The notes under the pieces: model-generated
Databases searched by the model: none
Told to the model about the DNA's origin: nothing
The model's input: only the letters and a program-made list of their open reading frames with translations
Translations under genes and position numbers: made by a program
Assembly (NCBI GenBank): GCA_947474495.1
Contig: CANJIM010000018.1
Span: 1 to 45,513, forward strand
Reading direction: 5' to 3'
Length of the DNA stretch: 45,513 nucleotides
Source: Rhodospirillaceae bacterium
Lineage (GTDB): Bacteria; Pseudomonadota; Alphaproteobacteria; SMXQ01
Shown here: positions 8,246 through 16,736 of the stretch, piece by piece
Position numbering within the stretch: the stretch's first letter is position 1
Layout: each line of letters starts with the position of its first letter

Positions 8246-8860
8246 CTAAGCGCGGCGCTCGAGTTTGCTTGCCTCGTGCGTGAGTTGTTTTGGTCGCGCG
8301 ATGGCAGTCGCAGCGATTTTCTTGCGCCGCGTGATGTCATGTTCCGGCGAAAGGTCGCCGATTTCCACGCCCGCCAGCTTATCCATCAGGCTGTGCCGTG
8401 CGCGCGACAGGCGCGAGCGGATGGTGCCGACCGGCACCCCCGTGACCGCGGCGGCCTCTTCGTAGCTCATGTCTTCCAGGGCGACCAGGATCAGCGTCGC
8501 GCGCTGTTCTTCCGGCAAGGTCGCGAGCGCGGCCTGCAGATCGTCCAACTCCAAATTCGCGATTTGGTTGGGGCGCGTGTAGAACCCCGTCATGCGCTCC
8601 TCGGCCTCTTTCGCACCGAGGCGCGCGCGCGATGCTTTGCGTGTGCCGTCGATGAAGCAATGGTGGACGATGGTCATCAGCCAAGCGCGCAAGTTGGTGC
8701 CGGGCTGAAATTGTCCGAAGCTGGCGATGCCGCGCACCAGCGCGTCCTGCACGAGATCGTCGGCTGCGGCGGTGTTGCGCGTCAGCGCGCGGGCGTAGCG
8801 ACGTAGATAAGGAATTTCCGCGACGAGTATGTCGGTGCGGCGAGCCGTGTCAGTAGCCAT
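8246..8860 (-). CDS. ECF (RpoE-type) sigma factor
   Basis: A 204-residue extracytoplasmic-function sigma factor. Region 2 covers about residues 15-85 (DDLVQDALVRGI, NLRAWLMTIVHHCFID) and region 4 about 108-165 (LPEEQRATLILVALEDMSYEEAAAVTG, then the helix-turn-helix GTIRSRLSRAR). A basic tail of about 40 residues follows. The SD sequence AGGAGA sits nine bases before the ATG. No anti-sigma factor, NepR or PhyR gene is next to it, so it is an orphan here and its control partner must be encoded elsewhere. Confidence 0.92.
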   Translation of the reverse strand: MATDTARRTDILVAEIPYLRRYARALTRNTAAADDLVQDALVRGIASFGQFQPGTNLRAWLMTIVHHCFIDGTRKASRARLGAKEAEERMTGFYTRPNQIANLELDDLQAALATLPEEQRATLILVALEDMSYEEAAAVTGVPVGTIRSRLSRARHSLMDKLAGVEIGDLSPEHDITRRKKIAATAIARPKQLTHEASKLERRA

Positions 8861-9288
8861 TGACCATCTCCTATTGTGTGGAAAGAGATGACGTCATCGC
8901 GGCTGCTGTGGCGCGTGTTCAATAGTGGACTGGCTGTGGCAAACTAGAGCTATTCCAAGGACATATGTACGCTTCGGAACAATTCTCATCATGTGGAACA
9001 AGGCGATAGCGATGCGCTCTGCCATTAAGTGGACGGAACGCGGCGGCGGCAAAACATCGCAATTTCGCCAAGACGCCCAAGTTCCGGCAGCGATCGGTCC
9101 AACGCCGCACGTCCGCAGACCGGGTGCCGGGGCCTTTGAGCCTTGCCAGTCTCGCTGTGATGAGAGCTTCGGCTTCGCCGGCGGCCTTGATGAAGCCTGC
9201 CTGGCGCGAGGATCTGCGAGTCCACGCTCATCGAGAAGAATGTCTTTCGATGCTGAGCGGGTCGTGCGGGGATGGCCGAAGGCGGGAA
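8861..9288. other. non-coding spacer between ECF sigma and tRNA-Val
   Basis: 428 bases. Short open frames run through it on both strands but one reads into the tRNA and none has a credible start or family. It contains GGAACAA twice, at 8976 and 8995 (19 bases apart). GGAAC is the -35 element of some ECF promoters, but no CGTT-type -10 element sits at the right distance. Confidence 0.45.
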
Positions 9289-9363
9289 TGGTGGGCGCTG
9301 CAGGGATTGAACCTGCGACCCCTACCGTGTGAAGGTAATGCTCTACCGCTGAGCTAAGCGCCC
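9289..9363 (-). tRNA. tRNA-Val (anticodon CAC)
   Basis: A full cloverleaf, 75 bases including an encoded CCA end. The acceptor stem is GGGCGCT with AGCGCCC, the D arm has AGCTCAGCGGTAGAGC, the anticodon stem is TTACC/GGTAG with loop TTCACAC (anticodon CAC), and the T arm is GCAGG-TTCAATC-CCTGC. It reads GUG valine codons. Confidence 0.97.
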
Positions 9364-9399
9364 ATTCCCGTGGGTCCGGAGGGGCGTCCGGAGGGGGAC

Positions 9400-9429
9400 C
9401 ATATACTGGCCCCCGGGATGGGGTGTCAA
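9400..9429 (-). promoter_or_regulatory. sigma-70 type promoter of tRNA-Val
   Basis: On the minus strand, TTGACA (9429-9424) and TATATG (9405-9400) are separated by 18 bases. Transcription would start about 30 bases before the tRNA. This is one of the closest consensus matches in the window. Confidence 0.7.
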
Positions 9430-9533
9430 GGAAGCCCGCCGCCTCGCAGCAATGTGTAGGCCGGACGATATCGCCAAACCGGCGGCTTTGTTACACTTGT
9501 CCAGCTTCTTCTTTTTCGTCGATCGGCGCCGTG

Positions 9534-10382
9534 ATGACCATGCTCCGCCAGACCAGACGCCTTGTCTTTGCCTGCGCCGGCCTGCTGCTGGCGGCCGGCC
9601 CCTTGCGCGCGGACGAGCCGCCGCCGGGCCGGGTCATGGACCTGGCTTACGAAGTCTATCTCGGGGGCCTGCATATTTTCAGCATGAACGTGACCATGGC
9701 GCAGCGGGCCGGCAGCTATAGCGTCGCGGCGGCCGGCGGCACACGCGGCATGATCGGCTGGATCTATAAGTGGGACATCAAGCTCGCCGCCGAAGGCGCG
9801 GATGCCGCCGGCGCCATCCGCCCCAAGAGCTATGCCAGCGAAACCGATTGGCAGAGTACGCCGAAGACCATGCGGCTCTATTTTGGCGAGGGCGGCAGCT
9901 ACGATGTGCAGCGCAATCCGCCGGAAGAGATCGACGTCGCCGACGAGGGCGAGTTGCCCGCCAGTCTGCCGGCGGGTGCGGTCGATCCTTTGAGCCTGGC
10001 AGTGGCGGCGACCCGCGCCCTTGCCGCCACTGGCAAATGCGCGCAGACCTTGCCGGTGTTCGACGGTAAGCGGCGTTACGACCTGACCGTGAAGGATCTG
10101 GGCGAGGCCACCATCGCCAAGAACAGCTATTCGATCTATCAGGGGCCGGCGCTGCGCTGCGGCTTCACCATGGAGCGCATCTCCGGCTTCAGCAAAAAGC
10201 GGCGCTATACGCGCCAATGGGACGAAGAAACGTCGGAGCCGCCAACCATCTTTATGGCGCAGATCCGGCCGAACATGCCGCCGGTGCCGGTGCGCTACGA
10301 AGGCTCGATTGCGCTCGGCAGCATTATGATCCATCTCACCAAGGCGGACGTGCGCAGCGAACTGGCTGCCAACGCGCCTTAG
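9534..10382 (+). CDS. DUF3108 family secreted protein
   Basis: A 282-residue protein with a cleavable signal peptide (hydrophobic core at about 10-21, cleavage after LRA near residue 24). The mature part starts with YEVYLGGLHIFSMNVTM, typical of DUF3108 proteins, which are beta-rich periplasmic or outer-membrane proteins found next to envelope genes. No catalytic motif is visible. It converges with the phosphatase gene at 10397, with a 14-base gap. The frame is open upstream of 9534, but only this ATG places the signal peptide at the N-terminus. Confidence 0.8.
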   Translation: MTMLRQTRRLVFACAGLLLAAGPLRADEPPPGRVMDLAYEVYLGGLHIFSMNVTMAQRAGSYSVAAAGGTRGMIGWIYKWDIKLAAEGADAAGAIRPKSYASETDWQSTPKTMRLYFGEGGSYDVQRNPPEEIDVADEGELPASLPAGAVDPLSLAVAATRALAATGKCAQTLPVFDGKRRYDLTVKDLGEATIAKNSYSIYQGPALRCGFTMERISGFSKKRRYTRQWDEETSEPPTIFMAQIRPNMPPVPVRYEGSIALGSIMIHLTKADVRSELAANAP

Positions 10383-10396
10383 GCCGTCACGCGCCG

Positions 10397-11068
10397 CTAG
10401 CGCGGCAAGCGCTGCGCCAGAATCGGGAATATCTCTTCGAGACTATCGACCAATGCGTCGGCCCCCAATTCGTGGGGCGGCGTGTTGGAATAGCCGTAGC
10501 TCACCGCCACGGTATAGAGGCCGGCGATGCGGCCGGCGATCACGTCGTTGGCGGAATCGCCGATCATGATGGTGTCCTCGGGCGTGCCGCCGAGCTGCTC
10601 CATCAGCGCCTGGATCGGGCCGGGGTCGGGCTTCTTCGTCGCGAAGGTATCGCCGCCGACGATGGCGCGGAAATGCTGCGCCGCGCCGAGTTGGCCGAGA
10701 ATGCGCTTGGCCGGTTTCTCCGGCTTGTTGGTGCAGACAGCGAGCGACAGGCCCATGGCGGCGAGCCGCTCCACCGTCTCGCGCGCGCCTGGGTAGAAGC
10801 CGGACGGCGGCTGGCGGGCATATTCGCCGCGCACAACCTCGAGGGCTTCGGCGAGTCCGGCGGCGTTAAGCCGGCGGCCCGAGGCGGCGAAGGCGCGCTC
10901 GGTCAGCGCCATGGCGCCGTCGCCGATCATGGTCTTGACCTGCGACACGGTGACCTGCGGCAGCTTGTAGTGCGCCAGACCGCCGTTGACGGCGGCGGTC
11001 AGTTCGACGGCGCTGTCGATCAGGGTGCCGTCGAGGTCGAAGATGATGGCGCGCAGCGGCTGAGTCAT
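10397..11068 (-). CDS. gph: phosphoglycolate phosphatase (HAD superfamily)
   Basis: A 223-residue HAD hydrolase. Motif I is FDLDGTLID near residues 9-17, followed by an alpha-helical cap; motif II lies in AVCTNKPEKPAKRIL, and motif IV is MIGDSANDV. It dephosphorylates 2-phosphoglycolate, a by-product of DNA repair or RuBisCO oxygenation. A related HAD substrate is possible. The ATG at 11068 is preferred over a TTG at 11101. It is divergent from glmU. Confidence 0.87.
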   Translation of the reverse strand: MTQPLRAIIFDLDGTLIDSAVELTAAVNGGLAHYKLPQVTVSQVKTMIGDGAMALTERAFAASGRRLNAAGLAEALEVVRGEYARQPPSGFYPGARETVERLAAMGLSLAVCTNKPEKPAKRILGQLGAAQHFRAIVGGDTFATKKPDPGPIQALMEQLGGTPEDTIMIGDSANDVIAGRIAGLYTVAVSYGYSNTPPHELGADALVDSLEEIFPILAQRLPR

Positions 11069-11266
11069 GAGGGCGGGGAAAGACGCGAGTTCGGGGGCCA
11101 AAGGTGGCCCATGACGTTGGGCAAGCGGGATGCTAAAACGAATCGCCCCTGGTGTAACGAAATGTCACAAGACGTGACTTGGCCAGCGGCGCTTCTCTAT
11201 GGCAGTTTCACCGCCGATGAACAAGCGCGATCCCCGTTCCCGCCGCCGCCGACAGGCGCACGCAGC

Positions 11267-12700
11267 ATGACAAAACCCGAGAAAAGCCGGGCCAAAAGCA
11301 AGACCGCCCCGCGCAAGCCGGCCAGCGCGCCGGCGCGTGCCTGCGCCGTCGTCGTGCTCGCCGCCGGCCAGGGCACGCGCATGAAATCCGCCCTGCCCAA
11401 GGTGCTGCATCCGATCGCCGGGCGGCCGATGCTCGGCCATGTGCTGGCGACCGCCGAAGCGCTCGCCGCCCAGCGCACGGTCGTCGTCGTGGCGCCGGGC
11501 ATGGATCAGGTCGCGCGTGCAGTCACGGATGGGGCCGCCAAGCCGGCCGCCATCGCCATCCAGCAGAAACAGCTCGGCACCGGCGACGCCGTGAAGGCGG
11601 CGCGCGCCGCGCTGAAGGGATTCGCCGGCGACGTGCTGGTGCTGTTCGGCGACACGCCGCTGCTACGCGCCGAAACTTTGCGCGCTGTGCTCGATGCCTT
11701 GGACGAGAAGACGGCCGTCGCCGTGCTCGGCTTCAGGCCGGACGGCGCCAACGAATATGGCCGCTTGGTGACGAAAGCCGGCGGCATCTTGGAGCGCATC
11801 GTCGAATGGCGCGACGCCTCGGCGAAAGAGCGGAAGATTCCGCTGTGCAATTCCGGCGTCATGGCGGTGCGCGGCGAGCATCTGTTCAGCCTGCTCGACG
11901 GGCTCAAGGCGAACAACGCCAAGGGCGAGTTCTATCTGACCGACATCGTTGCCCTGGCGCGCAAGGCCAAGCTGCGCGCGCGCGTCGTCGAAGGCGCGGC
12001 GGAAGATCTGCTCGGCGTCAATTCGCGCGCCGATCTGGCGGTCGCCGAAGCCGTGCTGCAGCAGCGCCTGCGCGGGCAGGCGATGGCGGACGGCGTGACC
12101 ATGACCGATCCGGCCACCGTCTATCTGGCGGCTGACACGCAGCTGGCGCGCGACGTTTCGCTCGGACCGAACGTATTTTTCGGGCCGGGTGTGTCGATCG
12201 GCGAAGGGACGGTGATTCGCGCCTTCTGCCATATCGAAGGGGCGACGGTCGGCAAGGATTGCATCATCGGCCCGTTCGCGCGGCTGCGGCCCGGTGCAAA
12301 GCTCGCCGACGAGGTGCATGTCGGTAATTTCTGCGAGATCAAGGCGGCGACCGTCGAGCGTGGCGCCAAGGTCAACCATCTCTCCTACATCGGCGATGCG
12401 CGCGTCGGCCAGGGCAGCAACATCGGCGCCGGCACGATCACCTGCAATTACGACGGCTACGACAAGCATCTCACCGACATCGGCGCCAATGTCTTCGTCG
12501 GCTCCGACGTCGCCTTTGTCGCGCCGGTGAGCATCGGCGACGGCGCAGTCATCGGGGCGGGCTCGGTGGTGACCAAGGACGTGCCGGCGGACACGCTGGC
12601 GATCACCCGCGCCGAGGAACGCCAAGTCGCCGCCGGCGGCGCGCGCTATCGCGAGCGCAAGCAGGCGCTTAAAGCCGCCAAGAAAAAGAGCAAGGCGTAA
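11267..12700 (+). CDS. glmU: bifunctional GlmU (GlcN-1-P acetyltransferase / GlcNAc-1-P uridyltransferase)
   Basis: A 477-residue enzyme making UDP-GlcNAc for peptidoglycan and lipopolysaccharide. The N-terminal uridyltransferase domain has VVVLAAGQGTRMKSALPKVLH (about 29-49). The C-terminal part is a left-handed beta-helix of hexapeptide repeats with the acetyltransferase motif NHLSYIGDARVG and GAGTITCNYDGYDKH. An unusual lysine/alanine/proline-rich extension of about 25 residues precedes the catalytic domain; no later start codon would leave the nucleotide-binding loop intact. glmS follows after three bases, so the two form one operon. Confidence 0.96.
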   Translation: MTKPEKSRAKSKTAPRKPASAPARACAVVVLAAGQGTRMKSALPKVLHPIAGRPMLGHVLATAEALAAQRTVVVVAPGMDQVARAVTDGAAKPAAIAIQQKQLGTGDAVKAARAALKGFAGDVLVLFGDTPLLRAETLRAVLDALDEKTAVAVLGFRPDGANEYGRLVTKAGGILERIVEWRDASAKERKIPLCNSGVMAVRGEHLFSLLDGLKANNAKGEFYLTDIVALARKAKLRARVVEGAAEDLLGVNSRADLAVAEAVLQQRLRGQAMADGVTMTDPATVYLAADTQLARDVSLGPNVFFGPGVSIGEGTVIRAFCHIEGATVGKDCIIGPFARLRPGAKLADEVHVGNFCEIKAATVERGAKVNHLSYIGDARVGQGSNIGAGTITCNYDGYDKHLTDIGANVFVGSDVAFVAPVSIGDGAVIGAGSVVTKDVPADTLAITRAEERQVAAGGARYRERKQALKAAKKKSKA

Positions 12701-12703
12701 AAT

Positions 12704-14527
12704 ATGTGCGGCATCGTCGGCATCGTCGGGCAGCGGCCCGCAGCTTCGATTCTGATCGAAGGCCTCAAACGCCTGGAATATCGCGGCTATGATTCGGCCG
12801 GCATCGCCACGCTGGTCAACGGGCATATCGACCGCCGCCGCGCCGAAGGCAAGATCATCAATCTCGACAAACGTTTGCTTGACGCGCCGCTGGCCGGCAC
12901 CACGGGCATCGGCCATACGCGCTGGGCGACGCATGGCGTGCCGAGCGAAGCCAACGCCCATCCGCATGCCAACGGCCAGGTCGCCGTCGTGCATAACGGC
13001 ATCATCGAGAATTACCAGGAGCTCAAGGCCGAGCTGACCGCCGAGGGCGCGGTCTTCGAGAGCCAGACGGATACGGAAGTCATCGTCCATCTGCTGTCCC
13101 ATTACCTCGCCAAGGGCGAAGCGCCGATCCAGGCGGCGCGGAGCGCCATCGGCCGCCTGCACGGTGCTTTCGCGCTCGCCATCATCTTCGCCGGCGAGAA
13201 TGATCTGATGATCGGCGCCCGGCGCGGCAGCCCGCTGGCGCTCGGCTACGGCGACGGCGAGATGTTTCTCGGGTCCGACGCCTTGGCCCTGGCGCCGCTG
13301 ACGCGCCGCATCGCCTATCTCGAAGAGGGCGACATGGCGGTACTGCATGCCGGCAGCGTCCAACTGTTCGATGAGGCGGGCCGGCCGGTCACGCGCAAGG
13401 TGCAGGAAACGCAAGGCGTTGCCACCGATTTCGGCAAAGGCAATTTCCCGCATTTCATGCTGAAGGAAATCTATGAGCAGCCGACCGTGATCGGCGATTG
13501 CCTGCGTGGGTTTCTGGCGCCCGATACGGGCGAGATCACCTTGCCGGACCTGCCGTTCGATCTCGCGGCTATCCCGCGCGCCACCATCGTGGCTTGCGGC
13601 ACATCGTTCAATGCCGGCCTGGTGGCGCGCTATTGGCTCGAGCGTATCGCGCGGCTCGCCGTCGACATCGACGTCGCCTCTGAATTTCGCTATCGCGACG
13701 CGCCGCTGCCGCAGGGCGGTCTCGCCATCTTCATCTCGCAATCGGGCGAGACGGCGGACACCCTGGCGGCGATGCGCCACGCCAAGCTGCACGGTCAACA
13801 TACGCTCGCTGTGGTGAACGTGGCGGAAAGCAGCATGGCGCGCGAAGCTGACGCTGTGCTGCTGACCCATGCCGGCCCGGAGATCGGCGTCGCCTCGACC
13901 AAGGCTTTCACCACGCAGCTCACGGTTCTCGCCGCGCTGACGCTGGCGATGGCACGGGCGCGCAAGACCATCGATGCCGCTACCGAATCTCAGCTCTCCA
14001 CCGCCATCGCGGAAGTGCCGGAGCGCGCCGCCGAGGTGCTGAATCACGACGCGGCGATCAAGACGCTTGCCGGCGAGGTCGTCGATGCGACCACCATTCT
14101 CTATCTCGGGCGCGGCACCGGCTTTCCCATCGCGCTGGAAGGCGCGCTGAAGCTCAAGGAGCTGTCCTACATTCACGCCGAAGGCTTCGCCGCCGGCGAG
14201 ATGAAGCATGGCCCGATCGCGCTGATCGACAAGACGGTGCCGATCATCGTCGTCGCGCCGTCGGACAGCTTCTTCGACAAGACGGCGTCGAACATGCAAG
14301 AGGTGATCGCGCGCGGCGGCCGGGTGATTTTCCTGTCGGACGCGGCCGGCATCGCCAAGCTCGGCAGCATGGCGGCGGCGACCATCGAGATTCCGACAGT
14401 CGACCCGTTCGTCGCGCCGATCCTCTACACCATCCCCGTGCAATTGCTCGCTTATCACGTCGCGGTGCTGAAAGGCACCGACGTCGATCAGCCGCGCAAC
14501 CTGGCCAAATCCGTCACCGTGGAGTGA
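12704..14527 (+). CDS. glmS: glutamine-fructose-6-phosphate aminotransferase (isomerizing)
   Basis: A 607-residue enzyme converting fructose-6-phosphate and glutamine to glucosamine-6-phosphate, the entry step to UDP-GlcNAc. The nucleophile is Cys2 (MCGIVG) of the class II glutamine amidotransferase domain (1-230). Two SIS sugar-isomerase domains follow (about 285-420 and 455-590; SQSGETADT, STKAFTTQ). It ends in the typical DQPRNLAKSVTVE. The length is standard. It directly follows glmU. I saw no glmS ribozyme, as expected outside Firmicutes. Confidence 0.97.
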   Translation: MCGIVGIVGQRPAASILIEGLKRLEYRGYDSAGIATLVNGHIDRRRAEGKIINLDKRLLDAPLAGTTGIGHTRWATHGVPSEANAHPHANGQVAVVHNGIIENYQELKAELTAEGAVFESQTDTEVIVHLLSHYLAKGEAPIQAARSAIGRLHGAFALAIIFAGENDLMIGARRGSPLALGYGDGEMFLGSDALALAPLTRRIAYLEEGDMAVLHAGSVQLFDEAGRPVTRKVQETQGVATDFGKGNFPHFMLKEIYEQPTVIGDCLRGFLAPDTGEITLPDLPFDLAAIPRATIVACGTSFNAGLVARYWLERIARLAVDIDVASEFRYRDAPLPQGGLAIFISQSGETADTLAAMRHAKLHGQHTLAVVNVAESSMAREADAVLLTHAGPEIGVASTKAFTTQLTVLAALTLAMARARKTIDAATESQLSTAIAEVPERAAEVLNHDAAIKTLAGEVVDATTILYLGRGTGFPIALEGALKLKELSYIHAEGFAAGEMKHGPIALIDKTVPIIVVAPSDSFFDKTASNMQEVIARGGRVIFLSDAAGIAKLGSMAAATIEIPTVDPFVAPILYTIPVQLLAYHVAVLKGTDVDQPRNLAKSVTVE

Positions 14528-14531
14528 ACCG

Positions 14532-14825
14532 ATGATTCTGGAAGTCGCCATTTTCGCCGTGAAACCGGAGGCCATTGCTGACTTCGAGGCGGCCTACAAA
14601 CAGGCCAGCCCGCTGATCGGCCGCGCCAAAGGCAATCTCGGCCATGAGATGCGCCGCTGCCTGGAGACCAAGGGCCGCTACATCCTGACGGTGAAGTGGA
14701 ACAGCATCGCCGATCATCTCGAGGGTTTCCGCAATTCGGCGGATATCCAGGAATGGCGCCGATTGCTCGGACCGCATCAGACCGGTCCGGCCCTCGTCGA
14801 GCATTACGAAGCCTTGCCGAGTTAA
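14532..14825 (+). CDS. ABM (antibiotic biosynthesis monooxygenase) domain protein
   Basis: A 97-residue ferredoxin-like alpha-beta protein. It starts with ILEVAIFAVKPEAIADFEAAYKQA and has ILTVKWNSIADHLEGFRNS in the middle, as in ABM-fold proteins, which dimerise and include small monooxygenases and stress proteins. It is four bases downstream of glmS and probably cotranscribed, although a link to amino-sugar synthesis is not known. Confidence 0.75.
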   Translation: MILEVAIFAVKPEAIADFEAAYKQASPLIGRAKGNLGHEMRRCLETKGRYILTVKWNSIADHLEGFRNSADIQEWRRLLGPHQTGPALVEHYEALPS

Positions 14826-14924
14826 CTATTAGCGGTATGTATTTATAGGCATAATCAATAAGTTGTAATTGCCACTCATTTTAATTAACGAGTTTTAAAG
14901 GACGCTATAGTTAACTGCATACCT

Positions 14925-16733
14925 GTGAATGCCCCTGCCAAGGGACATTTCGAAGCGTTCCCAGTAGAGACGGTTATGCAGATTATCGGCGTCCCTTTTT
15001 TGCGTTCGCGCTACTTGCCGCGCCTCATCGTTTGGTGCGGGTCGCTTTTGATCATCGGCATGATCGCACTGTTCGGCGGCGCTATCTTTTGGCTGCATCA
15101 ACAGGCGTTGCGCGACTCCGAAAGCCGCCTGTCGCAACTCAACCTCGTGTTGACCGAGCAGGTCGAGCGCAGTTTCCAGTCGATCGACACCGTTCTGCAA
15201 ACGATTGCCGCGGTTGCGGTTCGCGGCGACTTGTTCGATCCGGCCGTCGCGCCCCGCATGCAGGTCTTTCTCGCCAATCAGGCCGAAGCCTCGCCGCACG
15301 TTCGCGGCTTTCTGGTCATGAACCGTGCTGGCGATGTCATCATCGAATCGAGCCGCCCAGATCCGCGTGCTTACAACGGCGCTGACCGTGAAAACTTCCA
15401 ATTTTTAAGTTCGGCTACCTTGCAGGACGTGCATATCGGCGCGCCGCTTCTTGGACGCTTGACCGGCGACTGGCTGTTCACCGTGAGCCGGCGCCTCGAA
15501 GACAGAAATGGCGAATTCGCCGGCATCATCGCCAGTGTTGTCGATATTCGTTATTTCGCGCGGTTTTTCGATAGCGTGAATCTCGGGGAGGACAGCCGGA
15601 TCACTTTGTGGCGCAACGACGGCACCTTCCTTGTCGGCACGCCGTTCGTCGAGCGGCGTCTCGGGAAGAAGCATGACGAGATGGAGTCTTGGATCAACAG
15701 CCTCGGAGGCAAGACCGCCGGCGTGTTGCGCCAGAACGGCATGGTCAGCGGCGAAGAACGCATGACGTCGTTCAACTTCATGAAGAGCTACCCGGCCATG
15801 GTTCAGGTCACCCGCTCGATTAACGGGATCCTGGGACCGTGGCGTGGCGAAGCTTATGCGATCGGCCTCTTCGGCCTTGTGGCGACGTTGATCCTCTGTG
15901 GCATCGGCTGGGTGCTGCTTGTCATGGCAAAGGGCCAAGAAAATTTGCTGCTCGGTTCCTATGAAGCGCGTGCCCATGCGGAGTACGCGACCAAACTGGC
16001 GGAGCGCGCCAACCGCCAGAAAACCAAATTCTTCTCCGCAGTCAGCCACGATCTGCGCACGCCGCTTTGCACGATCAGCGGATTTTCCGACCTGATGCTC
16101 GCCGGCCATGCCGGCCCGCTCACGGATAAGGCGCGCGACTATGTCGAGAACATTCAGAACTGCGGCAAATACCTGCTCGAACTGCTGAACGATTTGCTCG
16201 ATATGGGCAAGATCGAGGCTGGGCGATTGACCCTGCACGACGACGAATTCGGTTTACGCAGCGTCATCATGGATTGTTTGCGGCAATCAACGGCCTTGTC
16301 GACGGCGGCGCGCGTCGCAATCGCGCCCTATGTCGGCGCCGACGTTGGCCTGCGCGCCGATCCGCTGCGCATGCGACAGATCCTGTTCAACTTGCTGTCG
16401 AACGCCATCAAATTCACGCCGGCCGGCGGTCGCGTCGAGGTCACGACCGCGCGCGGTCCGGATGGCAGCCTGCGCATCGCCATCATCGATACCGGCATCG
16501 GCATGAACACTGAAGAGACGAAGACTGCGCTCGAACCCTACGGCCAGGTGCGCAACGACTTCACCCGTACGCGCGAGGGCACGGGTCTCGGCTTGCCGCT
16601 GGTCAATGCGCTGGTCGACATGCATGGCGGACGGCTGGAGATCGAGAGCGAGGCCGGCGAAGGCACCACGGTCACGATCGTGCTGCCGCCCGACCGCGTG
16701 CTCGAAATCAGACCCGGCGCCCGCGTCGCCTAA
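14925..16733 (+). CDS. membrane sensor histidine kinase with periplasmic dCache-like domain
   Basis: A 602-residue sensor kinase. Membrane helices lie at about 33-57 and 309-334, and between them is a 250-residue periplasmic sensor of Cache/PAS type. The cytoplasmic part has the HisKA box with phosphoacceptor His375 (SAVSHDLRTPL) and a HATPase domain with N box (NLLSNAIKF), G1 (DTGIGM) and G2 (GTGLGLPL). The HisKA/HATPase region (GFSDLML, YLLELLNDLLDMGKIEAG) is like alphaproteobacterial cell-cycle or stress kinases. The GTG at 14925 lacks a good SD sequence; an ATG at 14976 would also keep all domains. No response regulator is nearby. The 99 bases before it are AT-rich. Confidence 0.9.
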   Translation: MNAPAKGHFEAFPVETVMQIIGVPFLRSRYLPRLIVWCGSLLIIGMIALFGGAIFWLHQQALRDSESRLSQLNLVLTEQVERSFQSIDTVLQTIAAVAVRGDLFDPAVAPRMQVFLANQAEASPHVRGFLVMNRAGDVIIESSRPDPRAYNGADRENFQFLSSATLQDVHIGAPLLGRLTGDWLFTVSRRLEDRNGEFAGIIASVVDIRYFARFFDSVNLGEDSRITLWRNDGTFLVGTPFVERRLGKKHDEMESWINSLGGKTAGVLRQNGMVSGEERMTSFNFMKSYPAMVQVTRSINGILGPWRGEAYAIGLFGLVATLILCGIGWVLLVMAKGQENLLLGSYEARAHAEYATKLAERANRQKTKFFSAVSHDLRTPLCTISGFSDLMLAGHAGPLTDKARDYVENIQNCGKYLLELLNDLLDMGKIEAGRLTLHDDEFGLRSVIMDCLRQSTALSTAARVAIAPYVGADVGLRADPLRMRQILFNLLSNAIKFTPAGGRVEVTTARGPDGSLRIAIIDTGIGMNTEETKTALEPYGQVRNDFTRTREGTGLGLPLVNALVDMHGGRLEIESEAGEGTTVTIVLPPDRVLEIRPGARVA

Positions 16734-16736
16734 AAT

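Noticed and set aside
8976-9020. GGAACAA repeats as an EcfG-type promoter
   Set aside because: The -35-like GGAAC is present twice, but no CGTT-type -10 sequence occurs 16-18 bases downstream on either copy.
8925-9332. 135-residue open frame on the plus strand
   Set aside because: It runs into the antisense of tRNA-Val; its C-terminal GAAGIEPATPTV is a well-known artefact of reading a tRNA backwards.
10393-10406. GCCGCTAGCGCGGC, repeated at 36882-36895, as a mobile or regulatory repeat
   Set aside because: Both copies fall on the stop codons of unrelated minus-strand genes that each end in Pro-Arg-stop. Only two copies were found and similar GC-rich codons explain them.
11237-11253. TTCCCGCCGCCGCCGAC in the glmU leader, similar to 17692-17708 in the gabD leader
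   Set aside because: A low-complexity C/G-rich motif; two copies in a GC-rich genome are not convincing evidence of a shared element or a tRNA remnant.
10217-11266. 350-residue upstream extension of GlmU
   Set aside because: The same frame is open across the end of the DUF3108 gene and antisense of the phosphatase gene, but the GlmU domain begins right after the ATG at 11267 and the extension has no domain.
11663-14575. 970-residue open frame on the minus strand
   Set aside because: Antisense to glmU and glmS, both of which have unmistakable motifs. The frame is open only because of high GC content.
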